A stretch of DNA of 48,938 nt, from contig PUNK01000045.1 of NCBI GenBank assembly GCA_003552585.1, forward strand, positions 1-48,938. The letters run 5' to 3'. The notes under the pieces are model-generated. The model was not told where the DNA came from. It ran no database searches and saw nothing but the letters and a program-made list of their open reading frames with translations. A program made the translations under genes and the position numbers. Source of the DNA: Thermoplasmata archaeon (lineage in GTDB: Archaea; Thermoplasmatota; Thermoplasmata; Halarchaeoplasmatales; Halarchaeoplasmataceae). Positions 1 to 7,375 of the stretch are shown piece after piece. Numbering within the stretch: the stretch's first letter is position 1; every line of letters begins with the position of its first letter.

Positions 1-871
1 CCGTGGTCGAACCCAATCCTTCGACCGCCAACATCTTTTTGACCAAGGCGTTCTTTTTGGCTAGGTCTTTCATGCCCAAAGAAAGAGTAACCGTCATGGT
101 GAGTGGCAAAGCTTCAGGAACCACTGCAACAGCCACAGCGATGGTAACAGTTAATATCAATCCCCTTGGAACATCTGCCATGAAACCGATACCGAAAAGT
201 ACGATGGAAACCAATATAGCCAAATATCCGATCTTTTTTGCCAGATCCTTGGTCTTCCTCTGGAGTGGAGTATCTACGGTTTCCTCTTGTAGTTCACCCG
301 CTATCTCTCCGAGTTTAGTTTTCATACCGGTCTTTTGCACCTTTGATTCACATCTACCCCTGGCAACGACGGTTCCCGAATATATCTCATCGCCATCGTG
401 TTTGGTCACTGCTTCGCTTTCTCCGGTGAGTATAGATTCGTCCACTTTAAGGTTGTTTGACTGGACGACCTCCGCGTCCGCTGGGACCTTGTCCCCCATC
501 TCAAGGGATATCATATCTCCTGGAACCAGTTCTCGACTGGGAACATCCTTGATCTTCCCATCTCGGTATACCTTAACCGAGGATGCAGCCATCTTCTGCA
601 GTTCTTGCATGGCCTTTTCAGCCTTCCATTCCTGAATGAATCCCATGGCGGCGACGATGATGATTATAGCTACTACAAAATAGAATTCTGCCATCTCGTT
701 AGCGGCATAAGAAACAATGGCCGCTACCATCAAGATCCAGATCAATATATTCTCTTTGAACTGGTCTATCAAAACATCCAAGGGAGTTGTCTCCTCCCCC
801 TTCTCTAGCTCATTGGGTCCGTATTTATCTAGCCTCTCCGAGGCGGCTTTGGATGATAAACCCTTGGTCAT
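1..871 (-). CDS. P2-type cation-transporting ATPase, N-terminal part (runs off left edge)
   Basis: About 290 N-terminal residues are visible on the minus strand. They comprise a cation-ATPase N-terminal segment, two membrane helices (about residues 43-57 and 62-76), the actuator domain with LTGESE (about 148-153), and a further helix pair with VPEALPLT (about 251-258), the ion-binding PEGLP-type motif of P2 ATPases. The sequence stops at EGLGSTT, just before the phosphorylated DKTGT motif, so the P, N and C-terminal membrane domains lie outside the window. The family pumps Ca2+, Na+ or K+ across the cytoplasmic membrane; the ion cannot be told from this part. The ATG at 871 lies 29 bp from the centre of a TATA box, which supports it as a near-leaderless start. 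The plus-strand ORF opposite it is a shadow. Confidence 0.93.
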   Translation of the reverse strand, partial: MTKGLSSKAASERLDKYGPNELEKGEETTPLDVLIDQFKENILIWILMVAAIVSYAANEMAEFYFVVAIIIIVAAMGFIQEWKAEKAMQELQKMAASSVKVYRDGKIKDVPSRELVPGDMISLEMGDKVPADAEVVQSNNLKVDESILTGESEAVTKHDGDEIYSGTVVARGRCESKVQKTGMKTKLGEIAGELQEETVDTPLQRKTKDLAKKIGYLAILVSIVLFGIGFMADVPRGLILTVTIAVAVAVVPEALPLTMTVTLSLGMKDLAKKNALVKKMLAVEGLGSTT

Positions 872-895
872 GGATATGGTGTCTAAAAGTAAATC

Positions 896-904
896 ATTTA
901 TAAG
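896..904 (-). promoter_or_regulatory. TATA box of the P-type ATPase
   Basis: CTTATAAAT on the minus strand, centred about 29 bp upstream of the ATG at 871. This matches the spacing at many other start codons in the window and implies a near-leaderless transcript. Confidence 0.55.
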
Positions 905-1009
905 TTTTTTGTATACTATATGATGTTTCGTGGTTCAATATTTTCAAACGAGATATTTTTTAAGATGTAGAGAGTTTTTAAAAACAGTGTCGAATGATCG
1001 GTGGTAAGA

Positions 1010-1019
1010 TTTTTATAAT
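1010..1019 (+). promoter_or_regulatory. TATA box of the universal stress protein gene
   Basis: TTTTTATAAT centred 25 bp upstream of the ATG at 1040. It places the transcript start at that ATG rather than at the in-frame ATG at 1031, which is too close to the box. Confidence 0.55.
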
Positions 1020-1039
1020 TTCAAAAAGGTATGATAATT

Positions 1040-1465
1040 ATGTATGAAAGAGTGATCGTGCCGACCGACGGGTCTAGAGTAGCCGTGAGAGGGGTATTAG
1101 AAGGGTTAAAATTGGCTAAGAAGCTGAACATTCCAGCTCATTCCATATACGTTTTAGAGACAAAAAAGTACGAGCACTTGAAGGGAAGTAAAATACAGCC
1201 TGAAGATAAAAAAAATATGAAAAAAGTTGCTCAAAAGGCTTTAGAATGGGTCTGGAAAAGAGCACAGGACGCAGGGGTCGATTGTACTACCGAGATAATG
1301 GAGGGCGATCCCTACGATCGTATCGTTAGAGAAGCCGGTAAAAGAGATATCATTTACATAAGCAGTCACGGCTCTTCGGGCTTTAAAGACAAATTTATAG
1401 GCAGTACCACCGATAGGGTCTTAAAAAATGCCGGATGTACTGTAGCTGTTGTAAAAAACGGATAA
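1040..1465 (+). CDS. Universal stress protein (UspA family)
   Basis: 141 residues, the usual length for a single-domain Usp. The N-terminus has the family strand and turn VIVPTDGS. Residues 108-122 fit the ATP-binding pattern GxxG-x9-G(S/T), with Ser in place of the first Gly (SSHG then GST), so this is probably an ATP-binding Usp. The family consists of small soluble cytoplasmic dimers linked to stress adaptation, without a single defined reaction. An in-frame ATG exists at 1031, but the TATA spacing and similarity starting at MYERVIVP favour 1040. It is divergent from the P-type ATPase and probably has its own transcript. Confidence 0.93.
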   Translation: MYERVIVPTDGSRVAVRGVLEGLKLAKKLNIPAHSIYVLETKKYEHLKGSKIQPEDKKNMKKVAQKALEWVWKRAQDAGVDCTTEIMEGDPYDRIVREAGKRDIIYISSHGSSGFKDKFIGSTTDRVLKNAGCTVAVVKNG

Positions 1466-1469
1466 GTTA

Positions 1470-1619
1470 TCACTCACCTCTGATCTCATCTGTGAGATTT
1501 TCATACATCAATGAGGATACCACCGATGCGACCAAACTTCCGATTAGAACATTTTGCCAGTGAAGACTTCCACTTATTATTAGCCAAAAGATCATCAATA
1601 TACCCTTGATCAATTCCAT
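1470..1619 (-). CDS. 49-residue membrane peptide resembling the N-terminus of MrpE/MnhE (Na+/H+ antiporter subunit)
   Basis: This short minus-strand ORF (ATG at 1619, TGA at 1470-1472) encodes 49 residues. It begins with a hydrophobic helix containing ILMIFWLIISGSLHWQNVLI, then GSLVASVVSSLMYEN. The run LIISGSLxWQNxLIGSLVAS resembles the start of MrpE/MnhE, the roughly 160-residue E subunit of multisubunit Na+/H+ antiporters. The rest of that family and the other mrp genes are absent here. It is either a truncated relic or a free-standing small membrane protein. The similarity is recognised by eye only. Confidence 0.45.
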   Translation of the reverse strand: MELIKGILMIFWLIISGSLHWQNVLIGSLVASVVSSLMYENLTDEIRGE

Positions 1620-1653
1620 ATTCTTCTATTTAGGTAATATTACATTGAAAAGG

Positions 1654-1663
1654 TTTTTATATT
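1654..1663 (+). promoter_or_regulatory. TATA box of the MBL-fold hydrolase gene
   Basis: TTTTTATATT centred about 25 bp before the GTG at 1683 and about 34 bp before the ATG at 1692. The spacing favours a leaderless GTG start. Confidence 0.5.
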
Positions 1664-1682
1664 CTTTACCCGTATATACTTA

Positions 1683-2264
1683 GTGAATAGGATGAAAGTT
1701 AGATGGTTAGGCAACGCATGTGTAGAAATTGTGGGTGAAAGAAATATTTTGATAGACCCCAATCCTTTACTTTTACCAGAAGATCCTATAGATATCATAC
1801 TTGTTACACATGAACATAATGATCATATAAATTCTGAAAAAATTGATCAATTAAAAGGAGATCCCATCATATATGGCCCCTCTACAACTTTCGAAGAACA
1901 CATAATAGAAGGAGAGATAGTGAACCCTGGAGATACCATAGAGGGCGACATAAGAGTATATGAGATCGAATGTTGGAAGGCTAAGGAGAGCGTAGGTTAT
2001 CTGGTAGATGGTATTCTTCACTGCGGGGATACATCTTCGTTTCCTTCTGATCTAGAGGACGTTGATATCGTTTTTTCTGCATGTTTTCCAAACATGTACG
2101 AGGATTATCTAGAATCCTTCGAAAAGATGGACCCTGGTCTAGTGATTCCATTTCATTACGACCCCGGCCTAGATATAAAAGACGCTGAAGGTCTTGTTGA
2201 ATATCTTAAAGATGCTGGTATAGACTCTTACCTCCTTAAAGTAGGTGAATCACTTCAATTATGA
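1683..2264 (+). CDS. MBL-fold metal-dependent hydrolase (UPF0173/UlaG-like)
   Basis: 193 residues with the metallo-beta-lactamase fold. A first strand LGNACVEI is followed by the zinc motif HxHxDH (H43, H45, D47, H48 in THEHNDH), a later HCGDTSSFP providing H and D ligands, and a C-terminal PFHYDP supplying the last His. This short form with no extra domain resembles the UPF0173/L-ascorbate-6-phosphate-lactonase-like group; the substrate is unknown. The start is either GTG 1683 (TATA spacing) or ATG 1692 (family similarity from MKVRWLG); the difference is three residues. It is soluble, with no signal peptide. Confidence 0.88.
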   Translation: MNRMKVRWLGNACVEIVGERNILIDPNPLLLPEDPIDIILVTHEHNDHINSEKIDQLKGDPIIYGPSTTFEEHIIEGEIVNPGDTIEGDIRVYEIECWKAKESVGYLVDGILHCGDTSSFPSDLEDVDIVFSACFPNMYEDYLESFEKMDPGLVIPFHYDPGLDIKDAEGLVEYLKDAGIDSYLLKVGESLQL

Positions 2265-2314
2265 CCGTTCACATCGAAAGGATGTTATAGACCCTTCGTA
2301 TAAACTCACTCCAT

Positions 2315-2689
2315 ATGCATGAATACTCAGTTATGCGTCAGTTGATCTCCGCACTTATTGAAGAGCTGGAAAAAAAAGGGATAAATAAGATAGAATCTGT
2401 TAAAGTTGAGATCGGAGAGCTCACATTCCTATACAAAGAACAACTTCAATTTGCCTACGAGGTCCTCAGTAAGGATACTTTCTTAGAAGGGTCTAAATTA
2501 GAGGTTGTAAACATAGACGCTGAGGTTTCATGCCCAAATTGTGGGTATCAGGGAGGGATCGACTATTTAGAGGATCCGGGATTCCACTACAACATCCCAG
2601 TGATATCATGTCCCGATTGTGGAGAAAAACCCGAGATAATTCATGGAAAGGAAACAACTATAATCGGGGTCAAAGCTTACAAAGAGTGA
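2315..2689 (+). CDS. hypA: Hydrogenase nickel incorporation protein HypA
   Basis: 124 residues, full length. It starts with the nickel-binding MHE (H2, E3 in MHEYSVM) and has the structural zinc site as two CxxC pairs: CPNC (C73, C76) and CPDC (C99, C102). HypA delivers Ni2+ to the large subunit of [NiFe]-hydrogenase together with HypB. A TATA-like element (GTTATAG) lies about 29 bp upstream of the start. hypD follows after 6 nt, so the two are co-transcribed. No hydrogenase structural gene, hypB, hypC, hypE or hypF is in the window. Confidence 0.95.
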   Translation: MHEYSVMRQLISALIEELEKKGINKIESVKVEIGELTFLYKEQLQFAYEVLSKDTFLEGSKLEVVNIDAEVSCPNCGYQGGIDYLEDPGFHYNIPVISCPDCGEKPEIIHGKETTIIGVKAYKE

Positions 2690-2695
2690 TATCAG

Positions 2696-3808
2696 ATGAA
2701 AAGTGAGATGGATAATTTCAAATTCAGGAATAAGAAAACCGCAGAACGCATCGTAAAAAAGATCAACGAAGCCGATGTGGAAATGTCATTCATGCATGTT
2801 TGCGGCACACATCAGGATACTTTGGTTAGATTTGGTTTAGAACAGATGCTCAACGAGGCCGGAATAACCATAAGACAGGGACCGGGATGTCCAGTGTGTG
2901 TTACAACACCCAGAGAAATAGAAGAGGTATTAGTGCTGGCCAGAGAAGGGATAACTATCACGGCCTACGGGGATATGATCAATGTACCTGGTGAAAAATC
3001 CTCACTATCTAAAGCAAGAAGAGAGGGGGCAAAAGTAAAAGTAGTTTACAGTGTGGACGATGCTGTAAAGATAGCAAAAAAAATTGCTGAACCGGTCGTA
3101 TTCATGTCAGTAGGTTTCGAAACAACAACTCCATCGATAGCATCTATGATTAAAAAGGGAGCTCCCCAAAATTTTTTCATCTTACCGTGCCACAGGCTAG
3201 TTCCACCAGCACTAAAAGCGATCATGGAGATGGGGGAAATCAAACTAGATGGTCTGATAGAACCAGGCCATGTTAGTACGATAATCGGTATGGAACCGTA
3301 CATCCCTCTTTCTAAAAAATATGGGATTCCTCAGGTTATAGCTGGGTTCGAACCTCTAGACTTGCTTATGGGGATATACATGTTGATACGCCAGGTAAAG
3401 GAAGGGAGGGCTGATGTTGAAAACGAATACACCAGGGTTGTAAGAAGGGAGGGTAATCCTAAAGCACTCCAAGTGATGTACGAAGTTTTTGAACCGGTAG
3501 ATATCCAATGGCGGGGATTCCCTACGATACCAGGATCTGGTCTCAAAATAAGAGAGAAATATATCGATCACGATGCTCGAGAGGAGTTCAAAGATATACT
3601 TGAACCACTCAAAGAAAAGGATTTTGGTGAAAGAAAAGGATGTCTATGTGGTGAAGTGTTACGTGCATTAAAGGAACCCGAAGATTGTCCTTTATTCGGT
3701 AAAAGATGTACGCCAAAGAACCCCATGGGACCGTGTATGGTTAGTAGAGAGGGAGGATGCAATATAAGATACAGGTTCAGTCCCCATCCAGTCGGTGAAA
3801 GTGCTTGA
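2696..3808 (+). CDS. hypD: Hydrogenase maturation protein HypD
   Basis: 370 residues, full length. All signature motifs are present: CGTHQDT (C36), GPGCPVC (C65, C68), and the C-terminal [4Fe-4S] region with C316, C318, C331, C338, C347 and C355 (CLCGEVL to GGCNIRY). HypD with HypC assembles the Fe(CN)2CO moiety of [NiFe]-hydrogenases. It sits 6 nt after hypA. The next reading frame overlaps its stop codon (TTGA). The intact motifs argue for a functional hydrogenase elsewhere in the genome. Confidence 0.96.
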   Translation: MKSEMDNFKFRNKKTAERIVKKINEADVEMSFMHVCGTHQDTLVRFGLEQMLNEAGITIRQGPGCPVCVTTPREIEEVLVLAREGITITAYGDMINVPGEKSSLSKARREGAKVKVVYSVDDAVKIAKKIAEPVVFMSVGFETTTPSIASMIKKGAPQNFFILPCHRLVPPALKAIMEMGEIKLDGLIEPGHVSTIIGMEPYIPLSKKYGIPQVIAGFEPLDLLMGIYMLIRQVKEGRADVENEYTRVVRREGNPKALQVMYEVFEPVDIQWRGFPTIPGSGLKIREKYIDHDAREEFKDILEPLKEKDFGERKGCLCGEVLRALKEPEDCPLFGKRCTPKNPMGPCMVSREGGCNIRYRFSPHPVGESA

Positions 3809-4008
3809 ACAACGAAGGGATATTAAAAAGAGGCGCAATTGTCTTACTAAGAGAGGCATATGTTTCGGACCTAAGTAACTATATCGATTGGTATGAAAAA
3901 ATAGGGTTTATCGAGGAAGGTGTTGAGAGAGAGGTAATTTATTGGAAAGGGAGATGGAGGGATAAGATAAATTATGGGTTACTTAGAGAGGATTGGGAAT
4001 ATGATTGA
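3805..4008 (+). pseudogene. Internally deleted GNAT (RimJ/RimL-type) acetyltransferase remnant
   Basis: A 67-codon frame starting with TTG inside the hypD stop. Residues about 8-30 (KRGAIVLLREAYVSDLSNYI) look like the first strand and helix of a RimJ/RimL-type N-acetyltransferase. Residues 31-67 (YEKIGFIEEGVEREVIYWKG then DKINYGLLREDWE) look like the last strands of the same family. The central part with the acetyl-CoA pyrophosphate loop (Q/RxxGxG/A), about 100 residues, is missing, and the two ends are fused in frame. I interpret this as a decayed gene with an internal deletion; a short expressed protein without enzyme activity cannot be excluded. Confidence 0.6.
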
Positions 4009-4061
4009 TGTTCCACCTTCGATAGTTTTTTATTGCTCTTTCATAAATGGTGCCACATCAA

Positions 4062-5159
4062 ATGTCCCCTGAAATAGATGAAGAGATAGAAAGGATCGAA
4101 GAAGAGATCCGAAATACACCTTACAACAAGGCCACCCAGCATCACATAGGTAAGCTTAAGGCAAAGCTATCAAAGTTGAAGGAAAAAAGGATGAAAAAGG
4201 GTGAGGGGACATCTAGCGGAGGAGGTTATGCAGTAAAAAAACAGGGTGACGCAACTATAGGATTGATAGGTTATCCTAGTGTTGGTAAAAGCACTTTGTT
4301 AAACAAATTAACCAACGCGAAGAGCGAAGTTGCTCCTTACCATTTTACAACCCTAAAGGTCATACCAGGTGTGATGGAGTACAACGATGCTGAACTTCAG
4401 ATCCTCGATCTTCCTGGACTAGTTCAGGGAGCTGCAGCAGGTAAAGGGAGGGGAAAAGAAGTGCTATCAGTTGCTAGATCGGTTGATCTTGCTATATTGA
4501 TAGGAGACGTCAACAGGCCTGATATCAACATAATAGCTAGTGAACTTGAACAGATCGGTATCCGATTGAATGAACAGCCACCTACCATAGTGATAAATAG
4601 GAAAGAAAGGGGAGGAATTGAAGTAGCTAGTACGGTTGAACTCACCAAAGTGGAAGATGAAACGATCAAAGCGATCATGAGAGAATACGGTTACATCAAT
4701 GCGACCATAGTTATAAGAGATAACATCACCGCAGAACAGTTGATAGACCATCTTTCAGGTAACAGGATCTACATCCCTGCTTTATCGGTTATCAACAAGT
4801 CTGATCTGGTTGATGAAAAAAGACTTAAAGAGATCTCCAGTGAAGCAAAGCCATGGACGCCATTGTTCATATCAGCCACAGAAGGTAAGGGACTTGAGGA
4901 ACTTAAGAGTAAGATCTTTGAAAAGCTAGATTTTATCAGGGTATACCTAAAACCACAAGGTGAAACAGGGGATGATGAACCGATGATAATAAAAAGAGGA
5001 GCCACAGTAGAAGATGTCTGTCGTAAACTTCATAGTGATTTTGTAAAGCGGTTCAGATATGCAAGGATATGGGGTCCTACCGCAAAGTTCCCAAAACAGA
5101 GAGTTGGATTAGACCATCTCCTTGAAGAAGGAGACACAGTACGCATAATCGTGGGATAG
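4062..5159 (+). CDS. DRG-family GTP-binding protein (OBG/TGS type)
   Basis: About 365 residues. An N-terminal basic helical segment (EEIERIEEEIRNTPYNKATQ) typical of archaeal DRG precedes the G domain with G1 GYPSVGKST, G3 DLPGLVQGAA and G4 NKSD. A C-terminal TGS domain ends in GLDHLLEEGDTVRIIVG. DRG proteins are translation-associated GTPases conserved in archaea and eukaryotes. The longest frame starts at ATG 4047, but the TATA-like GTTTTTATT centred at 4030 fits a leaderless start near 4062 (MSPEIDEE), where family similarity begins. It stands alone, just after the acetyltransferase remnant. Confidence 0.95.
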   Translation: MSPEIDEEIERIEEEIRNTPYNKATQHHIGKLKAKLSKLKEKRMKKGEGTSSGGGYAVKKQGDATIGLIGYPSVGKSTLLNKLTNAKSEVAPYHFTTLKVIPGVMEYNDAELQILDLPGLVQGAAAGKGRGKEVLSVARSVDLAILIGDVNRPDINIIASELEQIGIRLNEQPPTIVINRKERGGIEVASTVELTKVEDETIKAIMREYGYINATIVIRDNITAEQLIDHLSGNRIYIPALSVINKSDLVDEKRLKEISSEAKPWTPLFISATEGKGLEELKSKIFEKLDFIRVYLKPQGETGDDEPMIIKRGATVEDVCRKLHSDFVKRFRYARIWGPTAKFPKQRVGLDHLLEEGDTVRIIVG

Positions 5160-5168
5160 GTTTATATC
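5159..5168 (+). promoter_or_regulatory. TATA box of the DUF116 gene
   Basis: GGTTTATATC beginning at the DRG stop codon and centred about 30 bp before the ATG at 5194. The transcript would be leaderless. Confidence 0.5.
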
Positions 5169-5193
5169 AAATGCATTAAACTAACATTTCAAG

Positions 5194-5730
5194 ATGAAAG
5201 AAATTATTTCTAGAGCCATGAGCTCAGGAATGGACTTTACCCGGGGAAGCACGATAAAGGCTTTCCTAGCTCGTCTTGATATAGACCAAGACGTTTACGA
5301 CAAGGTTTACATCACTTTAAAAAACATGGCTTTTAAACATGATTTTTCCAATACCCATTTCGACCAGCGCATAGTCCTTTTACCTCACTGCCTAAGAAAT
5401 GTAGAAAAATGTAAAGCCAAATTTACCGAACTGGGTTATATCTGTGCAGAGTGCGGCGAGTGTGATATAGGAGAAATAAAAAAGGTGGCGGACGACCTGG
5501 GCTACAAAGGAGTTTATGTGGTTCCCGGGGGGAGCATGGCGAGAAAGGTTATGGAAGAGACTAAACCTGCAGCTGTGGTGGGTGTTGCATGCTTTTTGGA
5601 GTTAGCGGAGAACATGGAACAAGTGGTTGTGTACCACATAATCCCACAAGGAGTACCTTTGTTGAAAGAGGGATGCAAGAACACGTTAGTGGATAAAGAA
5701 AAACTAAAAGAAATCTTGAAACAAAGATGA
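5194..5730 (+). CDS. DUF116 family protein
   Basis: 178 residues recognisable as DUF116 (PF01976), a family of unknown function in archaea and anaerobic bacteria. Cysteines cluster in the middle (LPHCLRNVEKCKAKF, then CAECGEC), which could bind metal or an Fe-S cluster. The Gly-rich VVPGGSMARKVMEE and the VVGVACFLELAENM segment are family hallmarks. It is read from its own TATA box. It precedes the radical SAM unit in the same direction but is separated by 83 nt containing another promoter. Confidence 0.85.
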   Translation: MKEIISRAMSSGMDFTRGSTIKAFLARLDIDQDVYDKVYITLKNMAFKHDFSNTHFDQRIVLLPHCLRNVEKCKAKFTELGYICAECGECDIGEIKKVADDLGYKGVYVVPGGSMARKVMEETKPAAVVGVACFLELAENMEQVVVYHIIPQGVPLLKEGCKNTLVDKEKLKEILKQR

Positions 5731-5779
5731 CACCAAGAGGTAAATACAATATTCTCACTCTCGCAATATACTACGGGTA

Positions 5780-5790
5780 AATTATTTATC
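5780..5790 (+). promoter_or_regulatory. TATA box of the radical SAM operon
   Basis: AAATTATTTATC-type box centred about 27 bp upstream of the ATG at 5814. It probably drives the four-gene unit 5814-8970. Confidence 0.5.
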
Positions 5791-5813
5791 TCTCTTAGTG
5801 TTGAATCGATTAG

Positions 5814-6725
5814 ATGAACATCGAGATACTTCATGAGCAGGGCGATGAATACATAGCAAAGGTATACCTCGGTACCTTCGGCGAAGATAAAATGGTTGAG
5901 TTCGTCGACTCTTTAGGGATGGCTACATCACGAAAGGAAAAGTGGGTGATCATCGTTTCCAGCATGTTCGGATGCCCCATCGACTGTAAGTTCTGTGATG
6001 CGGGAAAAAGCTTCCAGGGACCTCTTTCAACCGAAGAGATCATCGCTCAAGTTGACCACATTGTAAAGAACCATATCCCATCCGGCAACATAGACTCTAA
6101 AAAATTTAAAGTACAATTTGCAAGGATGGGAGAGCCAGCACTGAACGATAACGTTATCGATGCTATTTTAGAGATACCTCGGAGATACTATGTCAAAAAC
6201 TACATGCCTTGTATCTCAACCGTTGCTCCCGCAGGTAGAGAAGAATGGTTCGAAGAAATACTCAAAATCAACCATGAAATATTAAACGGCAGTTTCCAGA
6301 TGCAGTTCTCCATCCACTCCACTGATGAGGACTACAGAGACTTTCTTATTCCAGCTAAAAAATGGACTCTTGAAGAGATCGCAGATTATGGAGAACGTTT
6401 CCACATAGGGGGAAGAAAGGTCACGCTTAATTTTGCTGTTGGTAGTGAGAATCCGATCGATGTAGAAAAACTTAGAAGCATATTTTCACCTGAACATTTT
6501 GCTATCAAAGTAACTCCATTGAATCCCACTTTGAACGCTGAAGAATACGATCTCATCAACGTCTTCGATGAAGAAGATGGTAACAAACTGCCGATAGTAA
6601 GCGAGATGAGAGATGCAGGGTTCGATGTTTTCGTTAGCATCGGAGATCTGCGGGAGAATGAGATCAAGAGCAACTGCGGCCAGATCTTACAATCTTATTT
6701 AGATGATAGGATAAAGGAGGTATGA
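5814..6725 (+). CDS. RlmN/Cfr-like radical SAM protein lacking the second catalytic Cys
   Basis: 303 residues. The radical SAM cluster motif is C54-x3-C58-x2-C61 (GCPIDCKFCDAG). RlmN-type landmarks follow: RMGEPALN (SAM-binding GEP), SIHSTDEDYRDFLIP, and near the C-terminus NCGQ with C288, which corresponds to the methyl-carrying cysteine of RlmN (C355 in E. coli, within CGQ). E. coli RlmN also has C118, seven residues before the first cluster Cys (CVSSQVGC); here that position is Ile47 (IVSSMFGC). The RlmN N-terminal helical RNA-binding domain is also largely missing. RlmN methylates C2 of adenine in rRNA and tRNA; this protein may methylate a different substrate or do different chemistry. 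It overlaps the next gene by 4 nt. Confidence 0.85.
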   Translation: MNIEILHEQGDEYIAKVYLGTFGEDKMVEFVDSLGMATSRKEKWVIIVSSMFGCPIDCKFCDAGKSFQGPLSTEEIIAQVDHIVKNHIPSGNIDSKKFKVQFARMGEPALNDNVIDAILEIPRRYYVKNYMPCISTVAPAGREEWFEEILKINHEILNGSFQMQFSIHSTDEDYRDFLIPAKKWTLEEIADYGERFHIGGRKVTLNFAVGSENPIDVEKLRSIFSPEHFAIKVTPLNPTLNAEEYDLINVFDEEDGNKLPIVSEMRDAGFDVFVSIGDLRENEIKSNCGQILQSYLDDRIKEV

Positions 6726-7375
6726 AAAGAAATATGGCTGGAGCACCTTATATTGATAAAAAAAACTTAGAATCGAAATCGCGAAGATGGATAGATTCTC
6801 TACCCATCAGAAGGAGATGGGAAATAACTCCAAAATTGTCGAAGAGTGTGCTTCTTGTAATAGATATGCAAAATGTTTTCGTAGATGATGAATCCCACTC
6901 ATTTTTACCTGCGGCACAAGTCATAACAGAGAACATAAATAAGTTGGCGGATCACTTTCACGATAACGACGGTAAAATCATCTATACACGACATGTTCAG
7001 GATGAAGGAGACGAAGGAGTGATGGATGAATGGTGGGGGGAGATAATCCATGAGGGAACGTCCGCAGAGCTGTGGAGAGAAATAGATGTCAAAGGTGAGG
7101 TTATGACCAAACCAAGATACTCAGCTTTCCACAGAACGAATTTAGATGACATGCTGGGCGATATAGAAAATGTGTTTATTACTGGCGTACTGACGGATAT
7201 ATGTTGCGAAACCACCGCAAGGCACGCTTTCATAAATGATTATCGAGTTTTTTTTATGGCTGATGGTACTGCAACGACCACCGAAGAGATCCACCTTTCC
7301 TCATTAAAATCACTATGCCACGGTGTAGCGGAGATCTTATCATGCAACGAAGCGAAGCAAAGGTTGCAATTGTAG
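6722..7375 (+). CDS. Isochorismatase-family cysteine hydrolase
   Basis: 217 residues. The fold is clear: VLLVIDMQNVF with Asp48, Lys130 in MTKPRYSAF and the nucleophile Cys161 in GVLTDICCETTAR form the Asp-Lys-Cys triad of isochorismatase, nicotinamidase and N-carbamoylsarcosine amidase relatives. An N-terminal extension of about 40 residues resembles the EntB-type lead-in. The substrate is unassigned. The ATG at 6722 overlaps the radical SAM stop (ATGA). A strong Shine-Dalgarno (AGGAGGT) abuts it, so the ATG at 6734 (MAGAPYID) is an alternative start. It is translationally coupled in a four-gene unit. Confidence 0.87.
   Translation: MKRNMAGAPYIDKKNLESKSRRWIDSLPIRRRWEITPKLSKSVLLVIDMQNVFVDDESHSFLPAAQVITENINKLADHFHDNDGKIIYTRHVQDEGDEGVMDEWWGEIIHEGTSAELWREIDVKGEVMTKPRYSAFHRTNLDDMLGDIENVFITGVLTDICCETTARHAFINDYRVFFMADGTATTTEEIHLSSLKSLCHGVAEILSCNEAKQRLQL

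Noticed and set aside
3-635. Long plus-strand ORF of 210 codons at the left edge
   Set aside because: It is antisense to a clear P-type ATPase with LTGESE and VPEALPLT motifs; its own translation has no recognisable domain.
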